Part shown: positions 1-8,103 of the stretch, piece after piece
Numbering within the stretch: position 1 is the first letter of the stretch
Layout: the number at the start of each line of letters is the position of its first letter
Notes under the pieces: model-generated
Database searches by the model: none
The model's input: only the letters and a program-made list of their open reading frames with translations
Told to the model about the DNA's origin: nothing
NCBI GenBank assembly: GCA_902783735.1
Contig: CACZSE010000052.1
Location: 1 to 24,702, forward strand
DNA from: an uncultured Lachnospiraceae bacterium
Lineage (GTDB): Bacteria > Bacillota > Clostridia > Lachnospirales > Lachnospiraceae
DNA length: 24,702 nt
Direction: 5' to 3'
Translations under genes and position numbers: made by a program

Positions 1-597
1 ATTACAGATGCCGGAACGCCTGCCATTTCCGATCCGGGTGAGGTTTTGGTAAAGATGTGCATTGAAGAAGGAATAACCGTAACTTCCCTGCCGGGACCTG
101 CAGCACTTATCGTAGCGCTGACCTTATCGGGACTGTCTACAAGACGTTTTTGTTTCGAGGGTTTTCTTCCTTCCGATAAAAAAGACAGAAAACGCATTCT
201 TGAGGAACTGAAAAATGAGAGCAGGACAATAATAATATATGAAGCTCCTCATCATCTTAAGGGAACGCTTAATGAATTATTTGAGACCCTGTCCGACCGA
301 AAGATCACCTTATGCAGAGAACTCACCAAAAAATTTGAATCGGTCATGCCCATGAGCATCTCTTCTGCCATTGCATATTATGAGAATAATGAACCAAGAG
401 GAGAGTTTGTTCTGGTTATAGAAGGAAAATCCTTTAAAGAACAGGATGAAGAAAAAATACAAAGCTTTTCAGATATGTCAATAGAAGATCACATGAAGCT
501 TTATGAAGATAAAGGTATTGACCGAAAGGAAGCCATGAAACTGGTGGCAAAGGACCGTGGTGTTTCTAAGCGTGACATTTACAATGCCCTGCTTTGA
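1..597 (+). CDS. rsmI: 16S rRNA (cytidine-2'-O)-methyltransferase RsmI, 5'-truncated by window edge
   Basis: This is the C-terminal part of RsmI, which 2'-O-methylates C1402 of 16S rRNA using S-adenosylmethionine (family knowledge). The reading frame is open from base 1, so the start lies outside the window. The first visible residues, DAGTPAISDPG, are the SAM-binding signature of the tetrapyrrole-methylase fold. They are followed by TSLPGPAALIVAL and FEGFLP, both typical of the family. The last ~45 residues form the small C-terminal helical domain seen in Firmicutes RsmI. It is the only leftward-block gene on the plus strand and converges on the thioesterase gene, overlapping it by 19 nt at the 3' ends. 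In Bacillus the orthologue (yabC) is co-directional with holB-yaaT-yabB, so it has been inverted here. No terminator hairpin is visible after the stop. Confidence 0.93.
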   Translation: MTDAGTPAISDPGEVLVKMCIEEGITVTSLPGPAALIVALTLSGLSTRRFCFEGFLPSDKKDRKRILEELKNESRTIIIYEAPHHLKGTLNELFETLSDRKITLCRELTKKFESVMPMSISSAIAYYENNEPRGEFVLVIEGKSFKEQDEEKIQSFSDMSIEDHMKLYEDKGIDRKEAMKLVAKDRGVSKRDIYNALL

Positions 598-1013
598 TCA
601 TCCATCAGATTAATATCGGTTCTGAAAAATGTATAGCATCCGCAATCAAGAACCTTACCTGCGTCGTCCTTAAGATCAACATCCACGGTTATGATATGAG
701 AGCCACTCCTTCTCATACGTGCATCACAATATATATATTCCGTTTTCCATGCCGGTTCCAAAAAATGCAGATTTCCCTCTAGAGTGGTCACGGCATATCC
801 GGACATGTTGGCTAAAGATCCTGCAACAGTATCGGCTAAAGAGTAAAGGCTTCCGCCGTGCATTGTTCCATATGGATTAAGATACAGCTTTTCATAGGGC
901 ATGCGGCCTTTAGCATGCTCTTCATCGATCTCTAAAAGTTCGATCTTCATCATGCTTATATATTCACTTTTCTTTATGAAATCCTGCACCTTATCTGCCA
1001 ATTTTTGATTCAT
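579..1013 (-). CDS. PaaI-type hotdog-fold thioesterase
   Basis: This is a 144-residue single-domain protein of the PaaI/YbgC-like hotdog thioesterase superfamily, which hydrolyses acyl-CoA thioesters in the cytosol. The substrate cannot be read from sequence. The core signature NPYGTMHGGSLYSLADTVAG (residues 46-65) has the conserved Asn, the HGG turn at 52-54 and an acidic residue (D61) on the long helix that is the usual catalytic residue in PaaI enzymes. The length is normal for the family. The ATG is preceded by AAGGATC about 10 nt upstream. It is the last gene of the leftward block, 45 nt after the nuclease-like gene, and its final codons overlap the 3' end of rsmI on the other strand. 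Confidence 0.85.
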   Translation of the reverse strand: MNQKLADKVQDFIKKSEYISMMKIELLEIDEEHAKGRMPYEKLYLNPYGTMHGGSLYSLADTVAGSLANMSGYAVTTLEGNLHFLEPAWKTEYIYCDARMRRSGSHIITVDVDLKDDAGKVLDCGCYTFFRTDINLMDDQSRAL

Positions 1014-1037
1014 TTTTCATATGATCCTTTCAAACTA

Positions 1038-1061
1038 TGATCTACCTGCATATGCAGATCA
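1038..1061. repeat. nested palindrome between nuclease-like gene and thioesterase gene
   Basis: CTGCATATGCAG at 1046-1057 is a perfect 12-bp palindrome. It is nested in a second pair of arms, TGATCT (1038-1043) and AGATCA (1056-1061), and overlaps the stop codon of the upstream nuclease-like gene. No T-run follows on the minus strand, so it is a poor intrinsic terminator. It could be an RNA processing hairpin or a protein-binding site. The 10-mer GCAGATCAAT here (1054-1063) recurs in the inverted repeat between gyrA and dgt. Confidence 0.5.
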
Positions 1062-1505
1062 ATCCTCTTTTTCTGCAATATAATCCCTGTCCCACAAAAG
1101 AATATTTAACTTCTTTGCCATCTCTACGGCCGGTTGTGTAAAATACTGGTTCGTCATGACCACACCCACCATTCTGTCATAGAAATCTCTTCCGGCATAT
1201 ATCTCTTCTACTGCTCTGACACCAATCGGTTTATCGTAGCATTTGCATTGAAAAGCATAGCTGATACCATCTTTTTCGGCTAAGATATCCACCCCGAAAT
1301 CACCGCTGCCTTTAGTAACCTCCACTGAAAGAAAGCCCATTTGTTCCAAAAGTCCGGCACAGTAATATTCAAAATCATGTCCCTCCATCTCATCCATGGG
1401 AAGAGGATGATCCTTCTTTCTTACGATCAAAAAGATAATGGCGATGACCAATGCAATAATAACTATGCCCAATAACGGAAGAAATAAACTATAGCTTTCA
1501 CTCAT
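1059..1505 (-). CDS. membrane-anchored Mrr-like PD-(D/E)xK nuclease-fold protein
   Basis: From the ATG at 1505 this is a 148-residue protein with one N-terminal membrane helix (about residues 8-28) followed by KK, then a cytoplasmic domain of the Mrr_cat/restriction-endonuclease-like family. The active-site pattern is complete: an early Glu in HDFEYY, then GSGDFGVDIL (D69/D73), then the QxK motif in AFQCKCY (Q86, K88). Family members cleave DNA, but no restriction partner or methylase is nearby and the target is unknown. The frame is open back to a TTG at 1535 that overlaps the TGA of the upstream gene. I prefer 1505 because AAAAGGGA lies about 10 nt upstream, while the TTG has no good Shine-Dalgarno sequence. 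It occupies the place of the GIY-YIG nuclease-like yazA in Bacillus. Confidence 0.8.
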   Translation of the reverse strand: MSESYSLFLPLLGIVIIALVIAIIFLIVRKKDHPLPMDEMEGHDFEYYCAGLLEQMGFLSVEVTKGSGDFGVDILAEKDGISYAFQCKCYDKPIGVRAVEEIYAGRDFYDRMVGVVMTNQYFTQPAVEMAKKLNILLWDRDYIAEKED

Positions 1506-1531
1506 ATATGACTGTTCCCTTTTTTGTTTGT

Positions 1532-2272
1532 TCAATACCCGTATACATCGTAGATCTCATCGGTATATACGCCCTGCTCTTTATAAACGATCAAAGGTTT
1601 TTCGACGGTAAGTCGTGACCTGCCGCCTCGATTGGCTTCTATGAGCACCATGTTGGGTTCTTTATCGATGAAGGGATATACAAGTCGCATGCGCTTCGGT
1701 TCAAGCTTATGGGCGCTTAAACAGATCAATATCTCTGCAAGCCTGAACGGTCTGTGAACAAGATAAAAATTTCCGCCCGGCTTAAGTACGTCTGCTGCCG
1801 CACTTACAACATCCTCTAATGTACAAAGTACCTCATGTCTTGCTATCGCTTTTTCGCTGTGAGGGTTTGTCAGACCATGCTGCCCTATCATATAAGGCGG
1901 ATTGGATGTTACAACATCCATGCTGCTTTTGCCAAACAGTATGGATGCCTGTTTTATATCCCCAGTAACTATATCAGTCTTATGCTCAAGAGCATTTAAC
2001 GCTACACTTCTTCTGGCCATGTCGGCGCTGTCAGGCTGGATCTCAAGGCCTGTAAGATGGGCTGCATCAGTCTTTGCTTCCATCAGGATCGGGATTATGC
2101 CTGTACCCGTCCCCAGATCCAGGACTTTGTCTCCCTCTTTTGCTCTTGCAAATCCGGACAGTAAAACCGCATCCATACCAAAACAGAACCTGCAAGGATC
2201 CTGGATTATCTTATATCCGTTTCTTTGCAGGTCATCTATTCTCTCATTTTCTTTTAATATCTCGTTAGTCAT
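1532..2272 (-). CDS. trmN6: tRNA1(Val)-adenine-N6-methyltransferase family protein (YabB/TrmN6)
   Basis: This is a 246-residue class I SAM-dependent methyltransferase. LDLGTGTGI (residues 51-59) is the SAM-binding glycine loop and SNPPY (123-127) is the N6-adenine or N5-glutamine methylation motif. The sequence around RNGYKIIQD and FGMDAVLLSGF is typical of the TrmN6/YabB group, which methylates adenosine 37 of tRNA-Val in E. coli. The target in Firmicutes is inferred. The ATG is preceded by CAGGGTG, and the first 8 nt overlap the end of the yaaT gene (ATGACTAA), which suggests translational coupling. In Bacillus yabA lies between these two genes, but here it is absent. The gene symbol assumes orthology with E. 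coli TrmN. Confidence 0.85.
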   Translation of the reverse strand: MTNEILKENERIDDLQRNGYKIIQDPCRFCFGMDAVLLSGFARAKEGDKVLDLGTGTGIIPILMEAKTDAAHLTGLEIQPDSADMARRSVALNALEHKTDIVTGDIKQASILFGKSSMDVVTSNPPYMIGQHGLTNPHSEKAIARHEVLCTLEDVVSAAADVLKPGGNFYLVHRPFRLAEILICLSAHKLEPKRMRLVYPFIDKEPNMVLIEANRGGRSRLTVEKPLIVYKEQGVYTDEIYDVYGY

Positions 2273-3176
2273 CTACACCCTGGGTTTTATCCTGTTTTTC
2301 AAGCTTTTCAAGTTCGCGCATCTCTTCCTTGGAAAGCTGGAGTTTTTCCTTGTCTTTTTTAAATCTCTTCTTAAATTTCAGCTCACTTGCCTTGTATTCG
2401 TGGATCTCTTTTTCATCATTTTCTTCAACAATGACCTTTACAAGTTCTCTGAGAACATTTACGCTGTGAACTTCACCTTTAAGACCGTCGGGGGTGGTAA
2501 CGTAATCTCCCACATTGGGAAGTCGTTTATTTATCTCCTCGTAGGTATCTTCTTCATGCTTTAAACAACACATCAGTCTGCCGCAGACACCTGATATCTT
2601 CGTAGGATTGAGACTGAGATTCTGTTCCTTTGCCATTTTAATGGATACGGGAATAAAATCCGACTGGTGTGTATGACAGCAAAGAGGTCTTCCGCATATG
2701 CCTATACCTCCTCTGATCTTTGTCTCATCTCTTACTCCGATCTGTCTGAGTTCGATCCTTGTTTTAAATACACTTGCCAGATCCTTTACCAGCTCTCTGA
2801 AATCGACTCTTCCGTCTGCCGTAAAATAAAACAGAACCTTGTTATTATCAAAAGTATATTCCGCATCTATGAGCTTCATTTCAAGCTCGTGCTTCTTTAT
2901 CTTCTCCAGACAGATCTTAAAAGCGTCTTTTTCTTTTTCCTTGTTCTTCTTTTCCTGTTCATCATCTTTTGCGGTTGCTATACGAAGAACCGGCTTGAGC
3001 GGAGCCACTACCTTGTCGTCCTCTACCTCCTTGATATCACCGACAACAGTTCCGTATTCGATACCTCTTGCAGTTTCTACGATAACATGACTGCCCTTTT
3101 TGATATCAAGCTCTAAAGGATCGAAATAATAAACCTTACCTGCTGTCCTGAATCTTACACCTATTACTTTTTTCAT
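2265..3176 (-). CDS. ricT: RicT/YaaT, PSP1-domain regulatory iron-sulfur protein
   Basis: This is a 303-residue YaaT (RicT) protein with a PSP1 domain. In Bacillus subtilis RicT forms the RicAFT (Y) complex, which binds two 4Fe-4S clusters and directs RNase Y-dependent mRNA maturation and Spo0A phosphorylation. The diagnostic cysteines are present as two matching clusters: GICGRPLCC (C161, C166, C167) and GVCGRLMCC (C198, C203, C204). A Lys/Glu-rich stretch at about residues 70-100 and a basic tail (KKRFKKDKEK) flank the core. GTGAGG lies about 7 nt before the ATG. It sits 17 nt after holB and overlaps trmN6 by 8 nt. Its partners RicA and RicF are not in this window. Confidence 0.93.
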   Translation of the reverse strand: MKKVIGVRFRTAGKVYYFDPLELDIKKGSHVIVETARGIEYGTVVGDIKEVEDDKVVAPLKPVLRIATAKDDEQEKKNKEKEKDAFKICLEKIKKHELEMKLIDAEYTFDNNKVLFYFTADGRVDFRELVKDLASVFKTRIELRQIGVRDETKIRGGIGICGRPLCCHTHQSDFIPVSIKMAKEQNLSLNPTKISGVCGRLMCCLKHEEDTYEEINKRLPNVGDYVTTPDGLKGEVHSVNVLRELVKVIVEENDEKEIHEYKASELKFKKRFKKDKEKLQLSKEEMRELEKLEKQDKTQGVDD

Positions 3177-3193
3177 CTATAACCTCACTAAAA

Positions 3194-4192
3194 CTATAAA
3201 TTTGAATTCTCTTTTATGGTAAGGAGCAACAGCTCCATAGTCAGCTCAAAGCTGACATTTGCCGACAATCTCGACTTGGCCTTATCCAATGCCTTGAGTA
3301 TGATCTCGATACCTTCATACGTACTTCTTGAAGCTGTCTGCTTTATGAAACGAAGCTCATCCCTGAAGATAAGATTGTTTGCATCCGCGGTAGCCTTAAA
3401 CATTAACGCATCTCTGTACCATATAGCCAGTATATCCAAAAAATCATTTATCTCAAGCTTATATTCATTCATTTGCTTGATCGTTAAAGAAATCTCATTG
3501 ATATTCATCTCATCAATGTGTTTTAATAACGCAATGGCTTCGGTCTTTATCTTATCAAATTCTTCACTGCTTGCAAGTATCTTTGCCTTTCCGATATTTC
3601 CTCTGGCAAAAGCGGCGCATACCTCGGCCTTATAGTCCGGAACCTGAACATACTTCATCAGAAATTCTTTAACAAGACTGTCCTCGACAGGTTTCATGTT
3701 CAGAACAACGCATCTGCTTAAGATTGTAGGAAGCAGTGCATCCACATTTGTCGTAAGTATAATGATAACCGCATATTCCGGCGGCTCCTCAAGCGTCTTT
3801 AACAGTGCATTCTGAGCCTGAACATTCATCTTTTCGGCTTCATTTATTATATATACTTTTCTGTCACAGGCATAGGGCTTTATCACGATGTCTCTGTTGA
3901 TCTGCTCACGGATGTCATCTACGGTAATGACATTTGGCTTATCGTGAGTCAGATGTATGATATCGGGCTGATTTCCGCTGAGTGCCTGCTTACATGCGTG
4001 ACATTCATTGCATGGTTCGATCTCATGCTTCTCACATTGAAGGGCCATTGCAAAGACCTTGGCGATATACTCTTTTCCGCTGAATCTCTCACCGTTTATG
4101 ATATATGCATGAGAAATATTTCCTGTTTTAAGGGCATTTTTTAAATGCTCTTTTATCATATCCTGTCCGATTATGTCTGAAAAATTCGGCAT
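3194..4192 (-). CDS. holB: DNA polymerase III delta' subunit
   Basis: This is a 332-residue AAA+ clamp-loader subunit that works with DnaX and HolA to load the sliding clamp. It starts with the clamp-loader motif FSDIIGQ. It has a P-loop-like GERFSGK (residues 34-40), a zinc-binding cysteine set (C53, C61, C64, C67), the sensor/linker segment NALLKTLEEPP and the SRC motif at 159-161 that supplies the arginine finger. The Walker B-like stretch YIINEAEKM has NEAE instead of DEAx, as expected of a subunit that need not hydrolyse ATP itself. It follows yaaR by 54 nt and precedes yaaT, the conserved Firmicutes order. GGAAGGATC precedes the ATG. DnaX has the same fold but is much longer. Confidence 0.93.
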   Translation of the reverse strand: MPNFSDIIGQDMIKEHLKNALKTGNISHAYIINGERFSGKEYIAKVFAMALQCEKHEIEPCNECHACKQALSGNQPDIIHLTHDKPNVITVDDIREQINRDIVIKPYACDRKVYIINEAEKMNVQAQNALLKTLEEPPEYAVIIILTTNVDALLPTILSRCVVLNMKPVEDSLVKEFLMKYVQVPDYKAEVCAAFARGNIGKAKILASSEEFDKIKTEAIALLKHIDEMNINEISLTIKQMNEYKLEINDFLDILAIWYRDALMFKATADANNLIFRDELRFIKQTASRSTYEGIEIILKALDKAKSRLSANVSFELTMELLLLTIKENSNL

Positions 4193-4246
4193 ATGATCCT
4201 TCCTTCCCTGGTATTGCCTAAAGCAATCTCTTTTCCTTCAAACTTT

Positions 4247-4687
4247 TTATGTGAGAATATCCAGTAACAGTCCTCTTATCTCACCGAGTTTACCGAGTAT
4301 GGCAATGTTGTCTTTTTCGTCCTTCATGAGCTCTTTAGCAAGCTCGTCCAGGTTCTCATCTACTAATCTTATTATACCATATACGCGGTGTCTTCCGCGT
4401 CTGTCTAAAAAATTCTCTCTGGAGAATTCATGAGAACGGGTGATGATCTCATTCATGAAATCCTTTATCAGACCGCGATAACGTTTCATGTCCCTTATAT
4501 CCCTGTGCTTGGCCAGCTTATCACCCTGCATGGTGATCTCCTCCAGCATTGATGTGAGTCTCTCCTGAAGTCCGGCTTCTTCAATGTGGCTGGCAAGGGT
4601 AAATTTAAAATCACCGTTTACCTGGTTTTGATTGGTTGTCTGCTCTATCTGCTGGGCAGGCATTATATTGTTGACCTTTATATCCAT
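4247..4687 (-). CDS. yaaR: YaaR (DUF327) family protein
   Basis: This is a 146-residue protein of the YaaR/DUF327 family, recognised by [14 protein letters not shown] near the middle and by [19 protein letters not shown] in the C-terminal half. The family is found in Firmicutes directly upstream of holB and has no firmly assigned biochemical function. The N-terminal ~25 residues are Gln/Asn-rich and probably disordered. The rest is predicted largely helical from its heptad-like pattern, which is my inference. No membrane helix or catalytic motif is seen. AAAGGTGG lies 7 nt before the ATG, and the gene follows the guanylate-kinase-like gene by 31 nt. Confidence 0.85.
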   Translation of the reverse strand: MDIKVNNIMPAQQIEQTTNQNQVNGDFKFTLASHIEEAGLQERLTSMLEEITMQGDKLAKHRDIRDMKRYRGLIKDFMNEIITRSHEFSRENFLDRRGRHRVYGIIRLVDENLDELAKELMKDEKDNIAILGKLGEIRGLLLDILT

Positions 4688-4718
4688 CCTGTCCCACCTT
4701 TCTGTAGGAAGAAAACTC

Positions 4719-5318
4719 TTACCGGTCGGGCTGTGCGTTTGACTTGATATATTCTAAGATCTCTGACAGACAGCTGTCTATATCTTCGTTCTTAAAGCGT
4801 CTTTCTATGCCGCATTCTTTAAGCCTGTCATCACTGAAATCTTCGGCGTCCGCCAAAAATCTGCGACACATCTCTTCATATTTCGGCTTTTCCTGCTTAC
4901 GTTCTCTGTTTAATGCCCTCTGAAGTCTGATACCATCGTCTACATCTATAAATATCGGTAAAACTTTATCATGACCAAAGTATGATTTGGTCGCAACATA
5001 AGATTCGGGAGTTCCTATTATGAGATAGTCGTTTTTATTTAGGTCTATACTGTCATCATCTACCGTAAAATATTTCCATTCGCCATAGAAGGTATCATAT
5101 GTACGATGTTCTATGATCTTGTTTTCCAAAAGCAGCTTTTCAAAACCGGAAACATCCGTAAAATGATACTGAACACCTTCTCTTTCTCCTTCCCTAATGG
5201 GTCTGGTGGTGTAAGGAACTATTTTATTCAATCTGATGCTCTTATCACGCATCAGACGTTTATATATAGTATCTTTTCCTGAGGAGCTCTTCCCCATCAG
5301 ATAAAAAATCTTTCCCAT
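4719..5318 (-). CDS. divergent guanylate-kinase-like protein in the tmk position
   Basis: This is a 199-residue P-loop protein of the guanylate kinase family. It has a Walker A GKSSSGK (residues 9-15) and [11 protein letters not shown] followed by VQYHF, which matches the GMP-binding arginines and tyrosine of Gmk. IIEH and YGEWKY match the nucleotide-binding Glu and YG segment, and the lid segment carries several Arg/Lys. However, the DIDxQGA stretch of true guanylate kinases, which carries a substrate-contacting Asp, is replaced here by IIGTPESY, so activity on GMP is uncertain. It lies 8 nt after the decarboxylase gene and before yaaR-holB, the position held by thymidylate kinase (tmk) in Bacillus. 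A canonical gmk may exist elsewhere in the genome. Confidence 0.8.
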   Translation of the reverse strand: MGKIFYLMGKSSSGKDTIYKRLMRDKSIRLNKIVPYTTRPIREGEREGVQYHFTDVSGFEKLLLENKIIEHRTYDTFYGEWKYFTVDDDSIDLNKNDYLIIGTPESYVATKSYFGHDKVLPIFIDVDDGIRLQRALNRERKQEKPKYEEMCRRFLADAEDFSDDRLKECGIERRFKNEDIDSCLSEILEYIKSNAQPDR

Positions 5319-5326
5319 AAAAAAAT

Positions 5327-6640
5327 CTATAAACCCCTTATCTTAAGACCGGCTGCCATGTAACTCTTTATTATATCCAGGGCAGAAGCGTCTATTTCTT
5401 CACCGAAAGCCACGATCGGTATACCGGGCGGATATATATATATATTATCTTGCGCCTTTGTGTGTAACAAATGGTTTAGAGGATCACCCTCAACAATTTC
5501 ATTTTTATATTTACCGGATAGTCCTGTATCTATCTCTGCAAGTGCAGATGCAAAACGATCAAATCCTTCTTTTGTATCATTGCAAGTGACTATTGCCACA
5601 ATATATAAAGCCGATGCCATCTCAAGCTGTATCCGGTAATCTGAGAGCAGTTTTTTTGAAAGCTCGGGACCGTAAATGCCGGATCCCTTAACGGATATGA
5701 CTATCTTGCACGGATCATCTGTTTCTATAAGCTTTAGATATTTAAGGCTCTTAATCTTTGAATCAAATTCATCTCTGTATGAAATAAATCTGTCCCAAAG
5801 CTTACTTCCCGACCTTTCTATCTCATTTAAACAGCTGTCAATACTGCTCATCAGAACATAGGAAGGTGAGCTGGTCTGAAATATCTGCAGGTAATGCAAA
5901 ACTGTGTCATAATCTATTTTGCCTTTATATTCCGATCCTGTCAATTGACGGCCATTTTGTGTGTTAAAACAATTTAAATGCAAAAGTCCTGTCTGAGTCA
6001 GTGCCGGTAAAGTCTTGTGCGTACTCTGTATGACAATATCCGCATATCTGACAGCACTTATGGGAAATCTTTCATGAAAACCGAAATGAGCGCCGTGAGC
6101 TTCATCCACTATAAGAACGGTATCAAAGCTGTGACATATATCCGCAATGGTTTTAATGTCACTTACTATTCCTTCATAGGTCGGTGATGTGATAAGTACT
6201 GCGTCATAATGCTTTTTTTCAAGCTTTTCTTTTACACTTTCGGGATCAACTGCCTTGTACATTCCGTCAATACACTCAGGAATAACATAATCCACATCAA
6301 GCTCCCTGAGCTTTGCTGCATGATAAACAGATTTGTGGCAGTTTCTTGCCATTAAAAAGCTTCCCCTTTGTACTGTTGAAGCAAATAACGCTGTAAGAAT
6401 GCCTACGGTTGAACCGTTTACCAGAAAAAATGTATGATCACTGCCAAAAAGCTTTGACGCTCTGTTTAGCGCCGACTTAATAAATCCCTGAGGTTCATAC
6501 AGGTCATCATATCCGTCAATCTCTGTTATATCGACATCTACCGCACCATCGATCTGTCCAAATCCATGTTTTCTCTTATGACCCGGCATGTGCATCGGAT
6601 ATTCATCTGAATCGTGAAGTTTTTTCAATCTGTCATACAT
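5327..6640 (-). CDS. Orn/Lys/Arg decarboxylase family PLP enzyme (YaaO-like)
   Basis: This is a 437-residue fold-type I PLP-dependent protein of the Orn/Lys/Arg decarboxylase major-domain family. MPGHKRKHGF at residues 18-27 is the family's N-terminal signature. NGSTVGIL binds the PLP phosphate, VDEAHGAHFG (178-187) has the Asp and His that contact the PLP ring, and QSTHKTLPALTQ carries the Schiff-base lysine (K209). The protein is much shorter than the inducible E. coli decarboxylases (over 700 residues) and matches the short YaaO/SpeA-like class of Firmicutes. Substrate (arginine, lysine or ornithine) cannot be decided from sequence. In Bacillus yaaO sits next to tmk, and here it abuts the guanylate-kinase-like gene. 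AAAGGATT lies about 10 nt before the ATG. Confidence 0.87.
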   Translation of the reverse strand: MYDRLKKLHDSDEYPMHMPGHKRKHGFGQIDGAVDVDITEIDGYDDLYEPQGFIKSALNRASKLFGSDHTFFLVNGSTVGILTALFASTVQRGSFLMARNCHKSVYHAAKLRELDVDYVIPECIDGMYKAVDPESVKEKLEKKHYDAVLITSPTYEGIVSDIKTIADICHSFDTVLIVDEAHGAHFGFHERFPISAVRYADIVIQSTHKTLPALTQTGLLHLNCFNTQNGRQLTGSEYKGKIDYDTVLHYLQIFQTSSPSYVLMSSIDSCLNEIERSGSKLWDRFISYRDEFDSKIKSLKYLKLIETDDPCKIVISVKGSGIYGPELSKKLLSDYRIQLEMASALYIVAIVTCNDTKEGFDRFASALAEIDTGLSGKYKNEIVEGDPLNHLLHTKAQDNIYIYPPGIPIVAFGEEIDASALDIIKSYMAAGLKIRGL

Positions 6641-6674
6641 ATTTTGGTAATCCTTTTAACCATTATTTAAGGGT

Positions 6675-8072
6675 CTACCAATAGCTTACAACCGGAAATC
6701 CCGTTTCAACTTCTTCATAGAGTTCCTTCGCGACGGAAAGAGGCAGATTTATGCAGCCGTGGGATCCTGAGGTCTTATATATCTCTCCTCCGAACTTGTT
6801 TCGCCAGGTTGCATCATGCATACCCACTCCGCCGTTATAAGGCATCCAGTAATAAACAAATGATTCATAGCCCGGTCCGCGAAGAATTGCATTTTTAGTT
6901 TTATAAGTCACTCCGTATATTCCGTCCGGAGTTTTGTGACCTGCGGATACATTTCCGGATACAAAATCTGTATCTAACTTTACTCTTCCGTTTTTGTAAA
7001 GATACAGATGCTGTCCTTCTAAGTCTATCTCTACATAGGAATTTCCTATATCATCGGTTCCTTTTGCATATCCTTCGTGAAGATGCGCCGGTTCTTTAAT
7101 GATCTCTCCGCCCTTTTCAAGACATTCCATAAGTTCATTAACTTCTGTATCAATATCTGTAAGCCAGCCGTAATTTCCACGCTTGATGTTCTTTATCTGA
7201 CCGGATGTTGTCCTGAATCTGAGCTCCTTGTTATAGGTATCATAGTAACCCGCGCTTCGTTCAACGTATCTTCTTACCATATCCTCATCAATAACAACTG
7301 TATTATCTTTGACTTTGATCCAGTCTTTTATGACTGACGCATCCAAAACATCCCAGTTTCCGTACCAGTCATATGTGATCTTTGCGGACAATATCCTGTT
7401 AGCCTTATCTCTTTCCTGCAAAAGCTTGGCATTATCCACTGACATGAGCGCCTGCTTGTAGCAGTTGTTCTTTTCAAGGTCCACAATAACCCTGTCAGAA
7501 CCTGCTATCATGCCTGAAAGAGCATGTTTTACAGCGATTATTGTCGGTTCGGGCATAAGTACATTTCCTTTTGCCCCTTCTTCTATCTCAAACTGTTTCG
7601 TTTTTGGATCATATTCTCCGAGATAAGCGTTTTGCGGTTCCTTTATTTTTTTGCTGTCATTCATGACAGAGGTCTTAAGGATATCGAAAAAAACTCCCTC
7701 GTCAAATGAAACATCGGCCGTGATATCAATGATGTTTTTGTGAAGATTTTTTTCTATCCAGCCCAAACCCTCCAAAATATTGCCATTGTATCTCTCAAGG
7801 TTAGTGAGATCAAAATCCGCACCCGTGACGATAGCCTTGCTGTCTATATCCAGACTTGCTCCGTCTCTTCCCTCAAGCACGATCACAAAGCTTGGCAGGT
7901 ATCCGTTATAACCGTTATATATCCTGTTCTTTTCCTTAAAGCTGCAGTCTTTTCCACCAACCATGGTGCCATAGGCATAATGCGAAGCAAAAAATGCCAT
8001 ACCTAAGACATAAATGGCTGCAAATATAACAAACACAGTCAGGAAAAATATCGCAACTTTGTTCCCCTTCAT
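6675..8072 (-). CDS. membrane-anchored L,D-transpeptidase (YkuD domain)
   Basis: This is a 465-residue cell-wall enzyme. An N-terminal uncleaved-looking membrane helix (about residues 6-29) anchors it with the rest outside. The middle (about 50-330) resembles the peptidoglycan-binding extension found in Ldt-fm-type proteins. The C-terminal YkuD domain (about 345-465) begins at YVEIDLEGQHLYLY. It has the conserved HDATW His and the catalytic SGSHGCINLP motif, with nucleophile C440. Such enzymes make 3-3 cross-links in peptidoglycan and resist most beta-lactams except carbapenems (family knowledge). It lies 34 nt upstream of the decarboxylase gene and 31 nt after the oxidoreductase gene. GGTGG precedes the ATG by about 10 nt. 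Confidence 0.9.
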   Translation of the reverse strand: MKGNKVAIFFLTVFVIFAAIYVLGMAFFASHYAYGTMVGGKDCSFKEKNRIYNGYNGYLPSFVIVLEGRDGASLDIDSKAIVTGADFDLTNLERYNGNILEGLGWIEKNLHKNIIDITADVSFDEGVFFDILKTSVMNDSKKIKEPQNAYLGEYDPKTKQFEIEEGAKGNVLMPEPTIIAVKHALSGMIAGSDRVIVDLEKNNCYKQALMSVDNAKLLQERDKANRILSAKITYDWYGNWDVLDASVIKDWIKVKDNTVVIDEDMVRRYVERSAGYYDTYNKELRFRTTSGQIKNIKRGNYGWLTDIDTEVNELMECLEKGGEIIKEPAHLHEGYAKGTDDIGNSYVEIDLEGQHLYLYKNGRVKLDTDFVSGNVSAGHKTPDGIYGVTYKTKNAILRGPGYESFVYYWMPYNGGVGMHDATWRNKFGGEIYKTSGSHGCINLPLSVAKELYEEVETGFPVVSYW

Positions 8073-8103
8073 CTGTTCATTTCCACCGTTTTATTATTTT
8101 TGT

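Noticed and set aside
1059..1505. A restriction-modification system around the Mrr-like gene
   Set aside because: The adjacent methyltransferase has TrmN6/YabB tRNA-methylase features and conserved Firmicutes context, so the pair is not evidence for a defence locus.
1902..2564. Open frame of 220 codons on the plus strand
   Set aside because: It lies antisense across trmN6 and yaaT, both with clear family motifs, and its translation is a hydrophobic low-complexity product with no recognisable domain or ribosome-binding site.
3216..3635. Open frame of 139 codons on the plus strand opposite holB
   Set aside because: Antisense shadow of a well-supported clamp-loader gene, serine/isoleucine-rich without motif.
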